DNA of 64,000 bases. Origin: Shewanella halotolerans (GTDB lineage Bacteria > Pseudomonadota > Gammaproteobacteria > Enterobacterales > Shewanellaceae). The notes under the pieces were generated by a model. The model made no database searches. It saw nothing but the letters and a program-made list of their open reading frames with translations, and had not been told where the DNA came from. This document shows positions 15,968-24,237 of the stretch, piece after piece. Numbering within the stretch: position 1 is the stretch's first letter; each line of letters begins with the position of its first letter. Both the position numbers and the translations under genes were made by a program. The stretch lies in NCBI RefSeq assembly GCF_019457535.1, contig NZ_CP080417.1:2294001-2358000 (forward strand), given 5' to 3'.

Positions 15968-17140
15968 ATGAAAAAGACTCTATTACTAATTTTCCTTGCA
16001 GTTTCACTACTATGTGTCACGACCAAACATGTCATAGCTAGCGAAAAACAGCACTTTCGTTTGGCGAAAGAGAAGTATTCGTCGGAGGTATTGGCCCAAT
16101 TTTATCTCTGCGATGATAATGCGATCATTAATACAGAGAAAGATCGCATCACGCTGACAACCTTGAACTATTTTGGTACCTCCATCAGCATTACCCTCTA
16201 TCAAGCGGCCAATGAACAGACCGAGGCGACACTGTGTAACGCCTTGTCTGTGATACAGGATTACCACTATCTCGCATCAAACTATGCCACCTACCCCCAT
16301 GTCACTAACGTCAAGACGATAAACCAAGCACCCACAAGCACCCATAATATCGACCCACAACTCACTGAATTAATAGCGAACTCTATCGATTGGCATAAGG
16401 AGAGCCAGGGCTACTTTAATGTGGCGCTTTTGCCTGTCATCGATCTCTGGCGAGAGAAACGTTTTAGGTGCCTGAAAAACCGTGAGGCCTGCGAATTGCC
16501 GAGCGAGCAGTCCTTGCAGCATGCTGCGGAACAGGTCGACATAAATAACATCATATTAGACAGACAGCACAACACTATCACTATGGCCAAAGGGATGGGC
16601 ATAGACCTTGGAGGGGTTGCCAAAGGCTGGATGGTAGAAAAACTCTTTGATCAACTTAGGCGTGATGGTGCGACTCGATTTGTGATCAATGCAGGTGGAA
16701 ACATTCGGCACTACGGACAACATCCCAGTGGTCGCAACTTTATTACCGCGATAGAAGACCCTGTTTGCAAACAGAGTGAATATACACTAGAGAAGTGCCA
16801 GACCCAGCAAGGGCTTTATCACGAGATCATCGCTGGTGAAAACCTTACTGTGGTTAGCAGCGGTAACTACTTAAGATATTTCAAGGTCAATGGCAAGCAG
16901 TATCATCATATTATCGACCCTAATACCCTCTATCCAGAAACAGAAGGTGTTGCGGTTACCGTAATAATGTCGAATTACCATATATATGCCGATATCATCT
17001 CGACCATGTTATTTTTAATGCCAGTTGAACAAGGGCTTGGATATGTAAATGAACGTCCTTGGATAGAAGCCGTTTGGTATTTGAATAAACAGGGTGATAA
17101 AGTAAGGTCGACAGGGTTTAATAAATACAAGATAAGATGA
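15968..17140 (+). CDS. apbE: FAD:protein FMN transferase (ApbE), exported
   Basis: A 390-residue exported ApbE, which transfers FMN from FAD to Thr/Ser of target proteins in the periplasm using Mg2+. The signal peptide is MKKTLLLIFLAVSLLCVTTKHVIA. Family motifs are SQGYFNVALLPVIDLW, GIDLGGVAKGWMVE, FVINAGGNIRHYG, VVSSGNYLRYF and HHIIDPNTLYPE, followed by the C-terminal metal-site region (ADIISTMLFLM). The length is slightly above the usual 340-350 through extra N-terminal sequence and a Cys-containing insert (RFRCLKNREACELP). Divergent from the FMN-binding lipoprotein, its evident substrate. No lipobox is apparent. Confidence 0.95.
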   Translation: MKKTLLLIFLAVSLLCVTTKHVIASEKQHFRLAKEKYSSEVLAQFYLCDDNAIINTEKDRITLTTLNYFGTSISITLYQAANEQTEATLCNALSVIQDYHYLASNYATYPHVTNVKTINQAPTSTHNIDPQLTELIANSIDWHKESQGYFNVALLPVIDLWREKRFRCLKNREACELPSEQSLQHAAEQVDINNIILDRQHNTITMAKGMGIDLGGVAKGWMVEKLFDQLRRDGATRFVINAGGNIRHYGQHPSGRNFITAIEDPVCKQSEYTLEKCQTQQGLYHEIIAGENLTVVSSGNYLRYFKVNGKQYHHIIDPNTLYPETEGVAVTVIMSNYHIYADIISTMLFLMPVEQGLGYVNERPWIEAVWYLNKQGDKVRSTGFNKYKIR

Positions 17141-17186
17141 TATAGGCGCTGATAAATAAGCCAAGTTTATTTTAAATAGCTATAGT

Positions 17187-17203
17187 GGTTTTCCGCAAGT
17201 TTA
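17187..17203 (+). promoter_or_regulatory. Candidate operator 2 of the flavoprotein locus
   Basis: GGTTTTCCGCAAGTTTA, 100 bp before the sensor-kinase start codon, in the 162-base gap after apbE. It shares the GG-N4-CCGCA(A)GTTTA pattern and orientation with 15842-15857. Confidence 0.4.
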
Positions 17204-17302
17204 TATCTGTTGTGGACAAGATCACCATAGCCGAACAAGTTATTAAGATTTCATAAAATAATGAGTCATAATTAGCCTAGCGTTTACCCTCAAGATGAGC
17301 CT

Positions 17303-19240
17303 ATGAAATCCCCCTGGTCAATTGGCAGTTTAGAGACAAAGTGTCCTGTTAACCTTAGACGAGAAAATACCTATAGCCTAAAGAGACCACTGCAAGCTTG
17401 GCGCATTGTCCTGAGTGCTGCTCTCCTGTTCATCGGGTTTATCTGCCATGCTGATCTTGCACTAGCGAGCGCTGACACTCGCCAAGATAGCAATGATGAG
17501 AGGCGAAAATATACCGTTGGCGCCCTTGCCTTTGCCGATCCCGATACGGTTTATCGACGCTGGGCACCGTCTCTAGCTAGGGTGTCGGCGCAAACAGGCA
17601 TCGAGTTAGTCTTAGTCCCCCTTAGGCCGGATGAGCTGGTAGAAAGAGTCTCAAAGGATGCTCTAGACTTCATCATAGGCAATGCGCTGATCACTGTAGC
17701 TCTTAAAAAAGACTATGGCGTCAGCCACCTACTTACCCTTGTTCCAACTATACATGCTAACCCGGAGCAAGCCGTTGGAACGGCGATAATTGCCAAAAAT
17801 ACCATTGAGATCAATAATCTAGAAGATCTTAAACAGCTTGAGTTAATTTCTTCCGATCCCAATGCCTTCGGTGGCTTTCAAATCTTCGCCGGCGAACTAA
17901 TCAATCAGGGGATCAGTCCTTTTAAGGATCTTGAACACCTCGATTTTGTCGGCTTTCCCCAGGATAAGTTGCTCGATCACATACTAAGGGACAGTGCTGA
18001 TGTCGCCATATTGCCTAGCTGCGTACTCGAGTCGGCAATCGCATCGGGTAGGCTTGAAGAAGGTCAACTTCATGTGTTGTTGTCTCAGGTTCACCCTGGG
18101 TTTAATTGTCAGACGTCAGGTTCCCTTTACCCTGGTTATGCCTTCTCCAAACTAGGGAATACTGAACATCAAATAGCCCGGCAAATTGTCCGTGCTCTGC
18201 TCGATATTACTGAGCAGGATCCAGAGGCAAAACTAGGGCGCTACCGTTATTGGTCTGTTCCGGTAGAAGATAGCCAGGTATTTAATTTGCTTATGCGCTT
18301 GGAGCGATGGCCGTTTGTCACAAACTGGCAGCGCCTGGTCGAGAAGGCCATCCCCTGGGCGCTAGTTATCACCATCATCTTACTCTTGGGCTACTTTCAT
18401 CACCTCAGAGTAAAACGCCTGGTCATTAAACGCACCCAGGCGTTGAGTGATGAGATGACCCAGCATGAGAACACCCAAAAGGCGCTGTTCGAACAGCAGA
18501 AACAGTTTTATCGTGCCCAACGTATCCTGTTGACGGGAGAGATGGCGTCTGGCATTGCCCACGAGGTCAATCAACCACTGGCTGGCATCCGATATTTAGC
18601 ACAAGGAAGCATCTATCGACTCGGCGATAGCCAATCCGAATTAAAGCAGGCATTAACCAAGATGTTGCAACAGGTCGATCGTGCGCAAAATACCGTAAAG
18701 CGCTTTCGCCAGTTCTGCCAGCAACCCAGCGTCTATCAAGCATGTGATCTGAAAGAGCTAATCGAAGATACCCTCAACCTGATGCAACCAGATTTCAATC
18801 GTATAAATCTGAAGCCAAGGTTGTTTCTCTGGCCGCTTACGGTAAATGTGGATGCCAGTCTAATGCAGCAGGTGTTTGTCAATTTGTTACGTAACGCCTT
18901 AGATGCTATGGAAACCAGCCCCGTCCCACAGTTGGCAATAGGTGTTAGCAACGACTCGACGAATGCTATCATCACCTTCAGCGATGCTGGTACAGGCCTG
19001 AGCGAAGCCGCACTTAAGCGCTTATTTTTTCCTTTTGAAACCTCAAAGGCTAATGGTTTGGGTCTGGGTATGGTGGTGTGCAAGCGTATCGTCGAGGAAC
19101 ATGGTGGCAAGATCCAAGCCTTTAACAATCAAGCTTTCCCCGAGACAGAAATCATAATGCGTGATCTCGGTGAACACTTTCCCCGATTCAACACCGGGTT
19201 AACCATTATTTTGACCCTCCCCTTAAAGGAAACAAGATGA
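17303..19240 (+). CDS. TtrS-type sensor histidine kinase with PhnD-like periplasmic domain
   Basis: The 645-residue membrane kinase has an N-terminal hydrophobic segment (about residues 35-55), a periplasmic binding domain of the phosphonate/PhnD type (about 68-335, including VGALAFADPDTVYRRW and DFIIGNALITV), a second membrane segment (about 352-370) and a cytoplasmic kinase core. The H-box is GIAHEVNQPLAG with phospho-acceptor His420; the N-box VNLLRNALDAM and G-boxes SDAGTGLS and GLGLGM follow. This architecture is that of TtrS and related sensors of sulfur oxyanions. It overlaps the regulator gene by four bases (ATGA). Linkage to the flavoprotein genes suggests it senses that system's substrate; the ligand is unknown. 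Confidence 0.92.
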   Translation: MKSPWSIGSLETKCPVNLRRENTYSLKRPLQAWRIVLSAALLFIGFICHADLALASADTRQDSNDERRKYTVGALAFADPDTVYRRWAPSLARVSAQTGIELVLVPLRPDELVERVSKDALDFIIGNALITVALKKDYGVSHLLTLVPTIHANPEQAVGTAIIAKNTIEINNLEDLKQLELISSDPNAFGGFQIFAGELINQGISPFKDLEHLDFVGFPQDKLLDHILRDSADVAILPSCVLESAIASGRLEEGQLHVLLSQVHPGFNCQTSGSLYPGYAFSKLGNTEHQIARQIVRALLDITEQDPEAKLGRYRYWSVPVEDSQVFNLLMRLERWPFVTNWQRLVEKAIPWALVITIILLLGYFHHLRVKRLVIKRTQALSDEMTQHENTQKALFEQQKQFYRAQRILLTGEMASGIAHEVNQPLAGIRYLAQGSIYRLGDSQSELKQALTKMLQQVDRAQNTVKRFRQFCQQPSVYQACDLKELIEDTLNLMQPDFNRINLKPRLFLWPLTVNVDASLMQQVFVNLLRNALDAMETSPVPQLAIGVSNDSTNAIITFSDAGTGLSEAALKRLFFPFETSKANGLGLGMVVCKRIVEEHGGKIQAFNNQAFPETEIIMRDLGEHFPRFNTGLTIILTLPLKETR

Positions 19241-19836
19241 GTAGGCTCTATTTAGTCGATGACGATCAAGATGTATTAGATTCCCTCAATTGGATGCTTG
19301 AGGGAATGGGCTATACGCCTGAAACCTTTTTAAACGCAGATAGTTTTTTGGCAAAGGTCGACCTTAAACAACCTGGCGTGGCTATCTTAGATATCCAGAT
19401 GCCGGGAATAGATGGACTCGAACTACTAAGGCGAATTCGCCAACATGAGAGTCCTCTTAGTATCATCATGTTAACGGGTCACGGCACCATCTCTATGGCA
19501 GTCCAGGCGATACAAGAAGGTGCCTTAGATTTTTTGGAGAAGCCCGCCGATGGCGACAGGCTAATAAGTTTATTGAAAAAGGCTAGCGAAGCGACTGAGG
19601 ATGCTTTTACACAACAGCAGCTCAAGCAGCGTATTATTCAGCGCCTGGCCTTATTGACCCCGAGGGAGCAGCAGGTGATGTCCTGCGTATTAGCCGGTAA
19701 GCTTAATAAAGTCGTCGCAGCTGAACTAAATGTGGCCCAACGAACCGTTGAACTTCATCGCCAGAAAGTAATGCAGAAGATGCAAGTGAGTAACGTGGCA
19801 GAATTGGCCTATCTAATGGCAGTACATAATATCTAG
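19237..19836 (+). CDS. FixJ/TtrR-type response regulator
   Basis: The 199-residue regulator has a receiver domain with acidic pair DDD8-10, phospho-acceptor Asp52 (LDIQMPG), Thr80 and Lys102, then a LuxR-type helix-turn-helix (LTPREQQVMSCVLAGKLNKVVAAELNV, about 140-166, and RTVELHRQKVMQKM). FixJ and TtrR share this form and activate transcription when phosphorylated. Its start overlaps the kinase stop, so the pair is translationally coupled. The likely targets are the lipoprotein-porin operon, apbE and its own operon, through the two elements at 15842 and 17187 (inference). Confidence 0.93.
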   Translation: MSRLYLVDDDQDVLDSLNWMLEGMGYTPETFLNADSFLAKVDLKQPGVAILDIQMPGIDGLELLRRIRQHESPLSIIMLTGHGTISMAVQAIQEGALDFLEKPADGDRLISLLKKASEATEDAFTQQQLKQRIIQRLALLTPREQQVMSCVLAGKLNKVVAAELNVAQRTVELHRQKVMQKMQVSNVAELAYLMAVHNI

Positions 19837-20035
19837 TAGATATTTTGATGGTTTTAGATGGACAATATTTCGGCGTATGTCGTGCTAATGTACGAACATT
19901 AACCGTTATGGGCCGCAATAAGCGAGTCGATGACTTACATCTTAAGGGAGACGCGGCTAGTATAAAGAGTTCGAGCCAGCTTTTACGAGCCCAGGCAAAG
20001 CGACAATAATCATAACAACGGGTGTTTAGTGTTCC

Positions 20036-21181
20036 ATGTCTCCCAAGCCGCTTTTTTCAATACTGACTCTTTGCAGTACCCTTTTCTTCCTGCAAACAAC
20101 TCATGCTCAACCACTTAGCTATAAGGCATTGGGTGATGAGTTTTCCAAGACGTTCAAACAGAGTCTTGAACGGGTTAAGGTGCCCGGCGGCGCCTTTGTG
20201 ATAGTCCAGGGCGACAACATAGTTACTCTGGATACCTATGGTAAACGCCATCAAGGCGGTAGCAAGAAGATCAATGCCGACACTGTGTTTCGCCTGGCAT
20301 CCGTCTCAAAAACCTTTGCCGGGGCGCTGGCCAGTCAATTGGTGCACGAACATAAACTCAGCTGGCAACAACCTATCAATCAATACCTTCCTGACTTTTC
20401 CCTGGCGAAGCCTGCCGATAGTCAGGCGATCACCCTGGGCCATGTGATAGGCCAAAGCACGGGCCTGATGCCAAATAGCTACGATAACTTGGTTAATGCC
20501 AATGTTAAGTTAAACAAGATCATTCCCAAATTTGCCGAGCTGACCCCTATCTGCCCGCCGGGCGTCTGTTACAGCTATCAAAACGTCGCCTTCTCATTTA
20601 TCGAGCAGGCGATCGAACAGGAAAGCGGACAACCCTATGAAGAGTTGATCGACAAGCGTATCTTCGTCCCACTTGCCATGAAGACGGCCTCTATCGGCTA
20701 TGAGGCCTTTACTCATACCAGCAATCGGGCCGAGCCTCATATCAAGACGAAACATGGATTTAAACAAGTTAAGGTGAAACCTAACTATTATCAGCTCGCA
20801 CCAGCGGCTGGAGTCAATGCCAGTATCAAGGATATGGCCAAATGGCTGATGGCCAACATGGGACATAAACCTAAGGTGCTCTCGCCTCAGGTGCTCGAAG
20901 ATATCACTACCCCAGGGGTTCGCACCACTAAGGAGTTGCGTCGCCGCGATTGGAAACCCTATCTTGACGATGCTCACTATGGCAAGGGCTGGCGCATCTA
21001 CCAGTTTAACGGCCATCGGCTGATCTATCACGCGGGTTGGGTCGCAGGTTATGTGACCGAGATGGCCTACTCGCCAGAGCTGGATCTTGGGATCGCCATC
21101 TTGCTCAACGGCGAGTCACGGGTTATCAGCTCCTTAGGTGCCAAATTTTGGCAGCAGGTGTTCGCCTCTAAGCAAAGTTAA
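20036..21181 (+). CDS. Secreted serine beta-lactamase-family hydrolase (class C/esterase-like)
   Basis: A 381-residue protein with signal peptide ending about TTHAQ (residue 25). The penicillin-binding fold motifs are S-V-S-K (Ser89, Lys92), the Tyr-x-Asn equivalent in CYSYQN and HAGW for the KTG position. The HxG-type third motif is common in esterases, D-aminopeptidases and class C-like proteins, so antibiotic resistance should not be assumed. Cys pair CPPGVC may form a disulfide in the periplasm. Rightward after the two-component system, but 199 bases apart and probably independent. Confidence 0.87.
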   Translation: MSPKPLFSILTLCSTLFFLQTTHAQPLSYKALGDEFSKTFKQSLERVKVPGGAFVIVQGDNIVTLDTYGKRHQGGSKKINADTVFRLASVSKTFAGALASQLVHEHKLSWQQPINQYLPDFSLAKPADSQAITLGHVIGQSTGLMPNSYDNLVNANVKLNKIIPKFAELTPICPPGVCYSYQNVAFSFIEQAIEQESGQPYEELIDKRIFVPLAMKTASIGYEAFTHTSNRAEPHIKTKHGFKQVKVKPNYYQLAPAAGVNASIKDMAKWLMANMGHKPKVLSPQVLEDITTPGVRTTKELRRRDWKPYLDDAHYGKGWRIYQFNGHRLIYHAGWVAGYVTEMAYSPELDLGIAILLNGESRVISSLGAKFWQQVFASKQS

Positions 21182-21283
21182 CGGCTAAAGTGCACTGACG
21201 TTAAAACTTACTCGTCTATTCGCTTTAATATGACTTAAGATGGTTCTTGCGTTACCCATTAATAACAATAAGGAAAACCTATA

Positions 21284-22663
21284 ATGTCGCAGCGCCCCTT
21301 TGATGATTCTCAGCAAGGAGCATCTTTGTCCCTGCTTGCCCTAACCAAACCTTTGAGCACACTTGCGCTGGCCTTAGCGGTAGTACTGCCAAACTATGCT
21401 CAAGCTCAAGTCCAAGCAGAGACCCAAGCTCAGACCCAAACTCAAGCACAAGAGCAAGACACCTTGCTACTTGCTAAAGGCTATGTGGACGTCGCTAAGG
21501 GAAAGACTATCGAAGATGCAGCCATAGTGGTACGCGGCAATCAGATAGTCTCGGTCGGCCATCAAGGCCGTGTGGCTAAACAAGGCGATTATCGGGTGGT
21601 CGACCTTAAGGATAAGTATCTGCTACCTGGAGTCATGGATATGCATGTGCATCTCTCCAGCGATGCCGAGGATAACTTTCTCGAATCGATGAATTACTCC
21701 ATTCCGAGACAGACGGTGAAGGCAGTTAAGAATGCCCGTAATACCCTGATGGCAGGTTTTACCACTGTGCGGGACTTAGGCGCCTCTGGCTACTCAGTTA
21801 TCGCTACGCGCGATGCCATAGACGCTGGTGAGATCCCCGGGCCCAGGATCTGGGCCGTTGGCCATGCGCTCAGTATCACTGGAGGCCATTGTGACGATAA
21901 CTTTGCCGCGCCAGAGGCGCATAGCGTCGCAGCAGGTGTCGCCGATGGCCCCTGGGCTGTCAGACAGAAGGTGCGCGAAAATATCAAATATGGCGCCAAT
22001 GCCATTAAGATCTGCGCTACCGGCGGCGTTTTCTCAAAGGGGACCAAGGTTGGCGTGCAGCAATATAGCGAGCAAGAACTGGCCGCGGCGGCCGACGAGG
22101 CCCATCGCCGCGGTTTAGTTATTGCCGCCCATGCCCACGGCACCAGTGGCATCAAGGCCGCTATTCGCGCCGGCATAGATAGCATTGAACACTGCAGCTT
22201 TATGGATGAGGAAGCGATTAAGATGGCGGTTAAAGCCGGAACCTACCTGTCCTGCGATATCTACAATACCGAATATACCCTGGCCTTTGGCGAAGCCAAT
22301 GGTGTTCCTCAGGCCAACATAGAGAAAGAGAAACAGGTCTCTAAGGCCCAGCGTGATAGTTTCAGGCGTGCCACCTTAGCCGGGGCCAAGATGGTGTTTG
22401 GCTCGGATGCGGCAATCTATCCCCATGGTGACAATGGCAAACAATTTTCGCGTATGGTTACCTTTGGGATGACGCCAGCCCAGGCGCTGCAGGCCGCGAC
22501 GGTCAACAGTGCGGCGTTGATCCAGCAAGAAGACAAACTCGGTCAGCTCAAGCCAGGCTTCTATGCCGACATCATTGCCGTGGATGGCGATCCTTTAGCG
22601 GATATCTCTTTGATGGAACGGGTGAGTTTCGTTATGAAGGATGGTGTGATCTACAAAGATTAG
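21284..22663 (+). CDS. Secreted metal-dependent amidohydrolase
   Basis: The 459-residue enzyme has a signal peptide region (about 25-42, LALALAVVLPNYAQAQ), a Gln-Ala-rich linker (about 40-58), then an amidohydrolase barrel. Metal ligands visible are HVH (MDMHVHLSS), the probable carboxylated Lys in AIKICATGG, His in AHAHG and IEHCSF, and Asp in GSDAAIYPHG. This set matches the binuclear subgroup that includes imidazolonepropionase-like proteins and Xaa-Pro/Xaa-Arg dipeptidases. Periplasmic peptide hydrolysis is likely but not proven. It follows the serine hydrolase by 102 bases in the same direction. Confidence 0.88.
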   Translation: MSQRPFDDSQQGASLSLLALTKPLSTLALALAVVLPNYAQAQVQAETQAQTQTQAQEQDTLLLAKGYVDVAKGKTIEDAAIVVRGNQIVSVGHQGRVAKQGDYRVVDLKDKYLLPGVMDMHVHLSSDAEDNFLESMNYSIPRQTVKAVKNARNTLMAGFTTVRDLGASGYSVIATRDAIDAGEIPGPRIWAVGHALSITGGHCDDNFAAPEAHSVAAGVADGPWAVRQKVRENIKYGANAIKICATGGVFSKGTKVGVQQYSEQELAAAADEAHRRGLVIAAHAHGTSGIKAAIRAGIDSIEHCSFMDEEAIKMAVKAGTYLSCDIYNTEYTLAFGEANGVPQANIEKEKQVSKAQRDSFRRATLAGAKMVFGSDAAIYPHGDNGKQFSRMVTFGMTPAQALQAATVNSAALIQQEDKLGQLKPGFYADIIAVDGDPLADISLMERVSFVMKDGVIYKD

Positions 22664-22668
22664 TCCGT

Positions 22669-22753
22669 AGGGGGCATTTGTCAGTTGGCTAGCGAGTTGT
22701 CTCAATAGCGAATAAGTCGGCAAGTTAACAAGTTAAATAGGCAAATGCCCCCT
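22669..22753. repeat. 12-bp inverted repeat around 61 bases after amidohydrolase gene
   Basis: AGGGGGCATTTG (22669-22680) is exactly complementary to CAAATGCCCCCT (22742-22753). The arms start five bases after the stop codon. The long loop and missing U-tract argue against an ordinary terminator; it may protect the mRNA 3' end. Confidence 0.5.
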
Positions 22754-22891
22754 CGCATCTAGTTGCTTCTCTGGCTCAGCCCGCAGATACAGTAAGCGTG
22801 TCAGTAAGCACAATTGAGATAGTTATTCTGAGATGCAAAACACCTATCTTGAACCGCTGAGCTGCGCTAACTAAATTTCAGGACTCAAACC

Positions 22892-23146
22892 TTAGGCGAG
22901 TCGTGTAGCACTTAGCTCGCCCCAACTTTGGCAAAACGCCCAGCGATTTTGTTTGCAAAAATAGATGGCTTGATACCTGTTGTAGCTCACGGTATCGAGA
23001 GTAATAGCCTGATTTGAACTGTAATCAATTTGACTTGGCGTACCACAGCCCATTAAGAGAAAGATTCCGAACAAGAGTGAGTAGCCGCCCGAAGAGAAAC
23101 TATGCCCACTTATGCGCAAGTTTCTATGTAGAGGTATATTTAACAT
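22892..23146 (-). CDS. Small lipoprotein of unknown function
   Basis: An 84-residue frame starts at ATG 23146 with AAGGAG five bases upstream, one of the better ribosome sites in the window. The N-terminal half holds a hydrophobic segment ending in the lipobox LMGC (Cys34), after an unusually long polar n-region. The mature part is about 50 residues with two Cys and several Tyr/Trp. I do not recognise the family. No operon partner is evident: it is followed leftward by the amidohydrolase's repeat and preceded by a 172-base gap. Confidence 0.6.
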   Translation of the reverse strand: MLNIPLHRNLRISGHSFSSGGYSLLFGIFLLMGCGTPSQIDYSSNQAITLDTVSYNRYQAIYFCKQNRWAFCQSWGELSATRLA

Positions 23147-23318
23147 AGCTACTCCTTATTTTGTTTGATGCCTACACCCTTTTGAGCAAGCCTATATCGA
23201 ATAACCCCGATTCAAAAACACCCAAGCTCGGATATAGCCCCTTATTTCACTATATGAGAATATTCCCCTTAGCGCAAAAACCAGACAAGCTTGTGACTTT
23301 AAGGCTCTACTTTAATGT

Positions 23319-24068
23319 TTACTTTAAAGTCTCTAGGAAAGCGTCTTTCAAACTGTCGAGTGGCGCCAGATCTTTAGGACTCTTACGGCTGCGGCTATAG
23401 AGGGATGATTCGATAAACAGCGAGAACCAGGCCGATAGACTGGCTGCATTCTCAGGCTCTGCGGCTGCGCTAAGCACCAGACTAGCTACCTCGGCGGTAC
23501 CGAGCTGAAATTCACGGCTCCCCTTACGCAGGCCATATCGCGCTGCGGCATCCGGTGCAAACGACAGCATGGGCAGATGGTGCAGATATTCACTCTTGTT
23601 AAACATCTTGATCGCCTCACGCCAGCTGCCATCGAGTAACACAAACAGCGGGCGTTTGGTTTCCGAGGCTAAGCGCGTTTTAAGCGCTACATCGGGCACT
23701 ACGGCCTGAGATGGCATGGCATATTCGCTGGGGAAAACCAGATAAGGTTGATATTCGCTCGAGTCGAGTAACGCCAGGAGCTTGCGATTAGTCCGGGTGC
23801 GATCCCAGATATAGGCATGGGTATCGGGGATCAGGTCGGCAATTAAGCGCCCGGAATTACTGGGTTTTAACACCTCATCGTCATACATCACCAGCAAAAA
23901 ACTAACCTCGGATTGCAACAGCGCGCGGGTATCGCAGGTGCAGTAGCGCTGAGCCAGCAGGCAGGCCTCACAGCGCTCAAGGTTTTTCCCCCGGGCATTA
24001 TAGGGTCGGGTAGAGATCGCCTTTCGATATTGGTAGCGCTGATGTACCGCATGGGGAGGAAGTGTCAT
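23319..24068 (-). CDS. DTW-domain tRNA-uridine aminocarboxypropyltransferase (TapT/YfiP-like)
   Basis: The 249-residue protein begins with a Cys-rich metal-binding segment (RCEACLLAQRYCTC) and carries the family signature LLDGSWREA (the DTW site, here D-G-S-W). These enzymes transfer the 3-amino-3-carboxypropyl group from S-adenosylmethionine to uridine in tRNA to make acp3U. Length is close to E. coli YfiP. It is cytoplasmic and followed upstream by pssA in the same direction, but a terminator separates the two. Confidence 0.85.
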   Translation of the reverse strand: MTLPPHAVHQRYQYRKAISTRPYNARGKNLERCEACLLAQRYCTCDTRALLQSEVSFLLVMYDDEVLKPSNSGRLIADLIPDTHAYIWDRTRTNRKLLALLDSSEYQPYLVFPSEYAMPSQAVVPDVALKTRLASETKRPLFVLLDGSWREAIKMFNKSEYLHHLPMLSFAPDAAARYGLRKGSREFQLGTAEVASLVLSAAAEPENAASLSAWFSLFIESSLYSRSRKSPKDLAPLDSLKDAFLETLK

Positions 24069-24162
24069 TGGATAACCTATTAAAAACTTGGGGCTTACTT
24101 GTCACGGCTTGCTTGGTTAAGTATAACCCGGGCAACACCATTTAAATCTCATTCATAAAAAA

Positions 24163-24187
24163 GGCGAACCATGATGTTCGCCTGTTT
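24163..24187 (-). terminator. Terminator after pssA
   Basis: GGCGAAC (24163-24169) pairs with GTTCGCC (24176-24182). On the minus strand the stem is followed by six U residues, ending the pssA transcript. Confidence 0.8.
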
Positions 24188-24237
24188 TTATGCTAACTCA
24201 TTATCTATACGCTACGACAACGATTCGCCTTCATGCT

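Noticed and set aside
20036..21181. Antibiotic-resistance beta-lactamase
   Set aside because: The fold motifs are shared with esterases and peptidases, and the third motif is HAG rather than KTG. Resistance cannot be claimed.
23161..23400. 79-residue rightward frame
   Set aside because: It overlaps the end of the DTW gene on the other strand and lacks a ribosome site.
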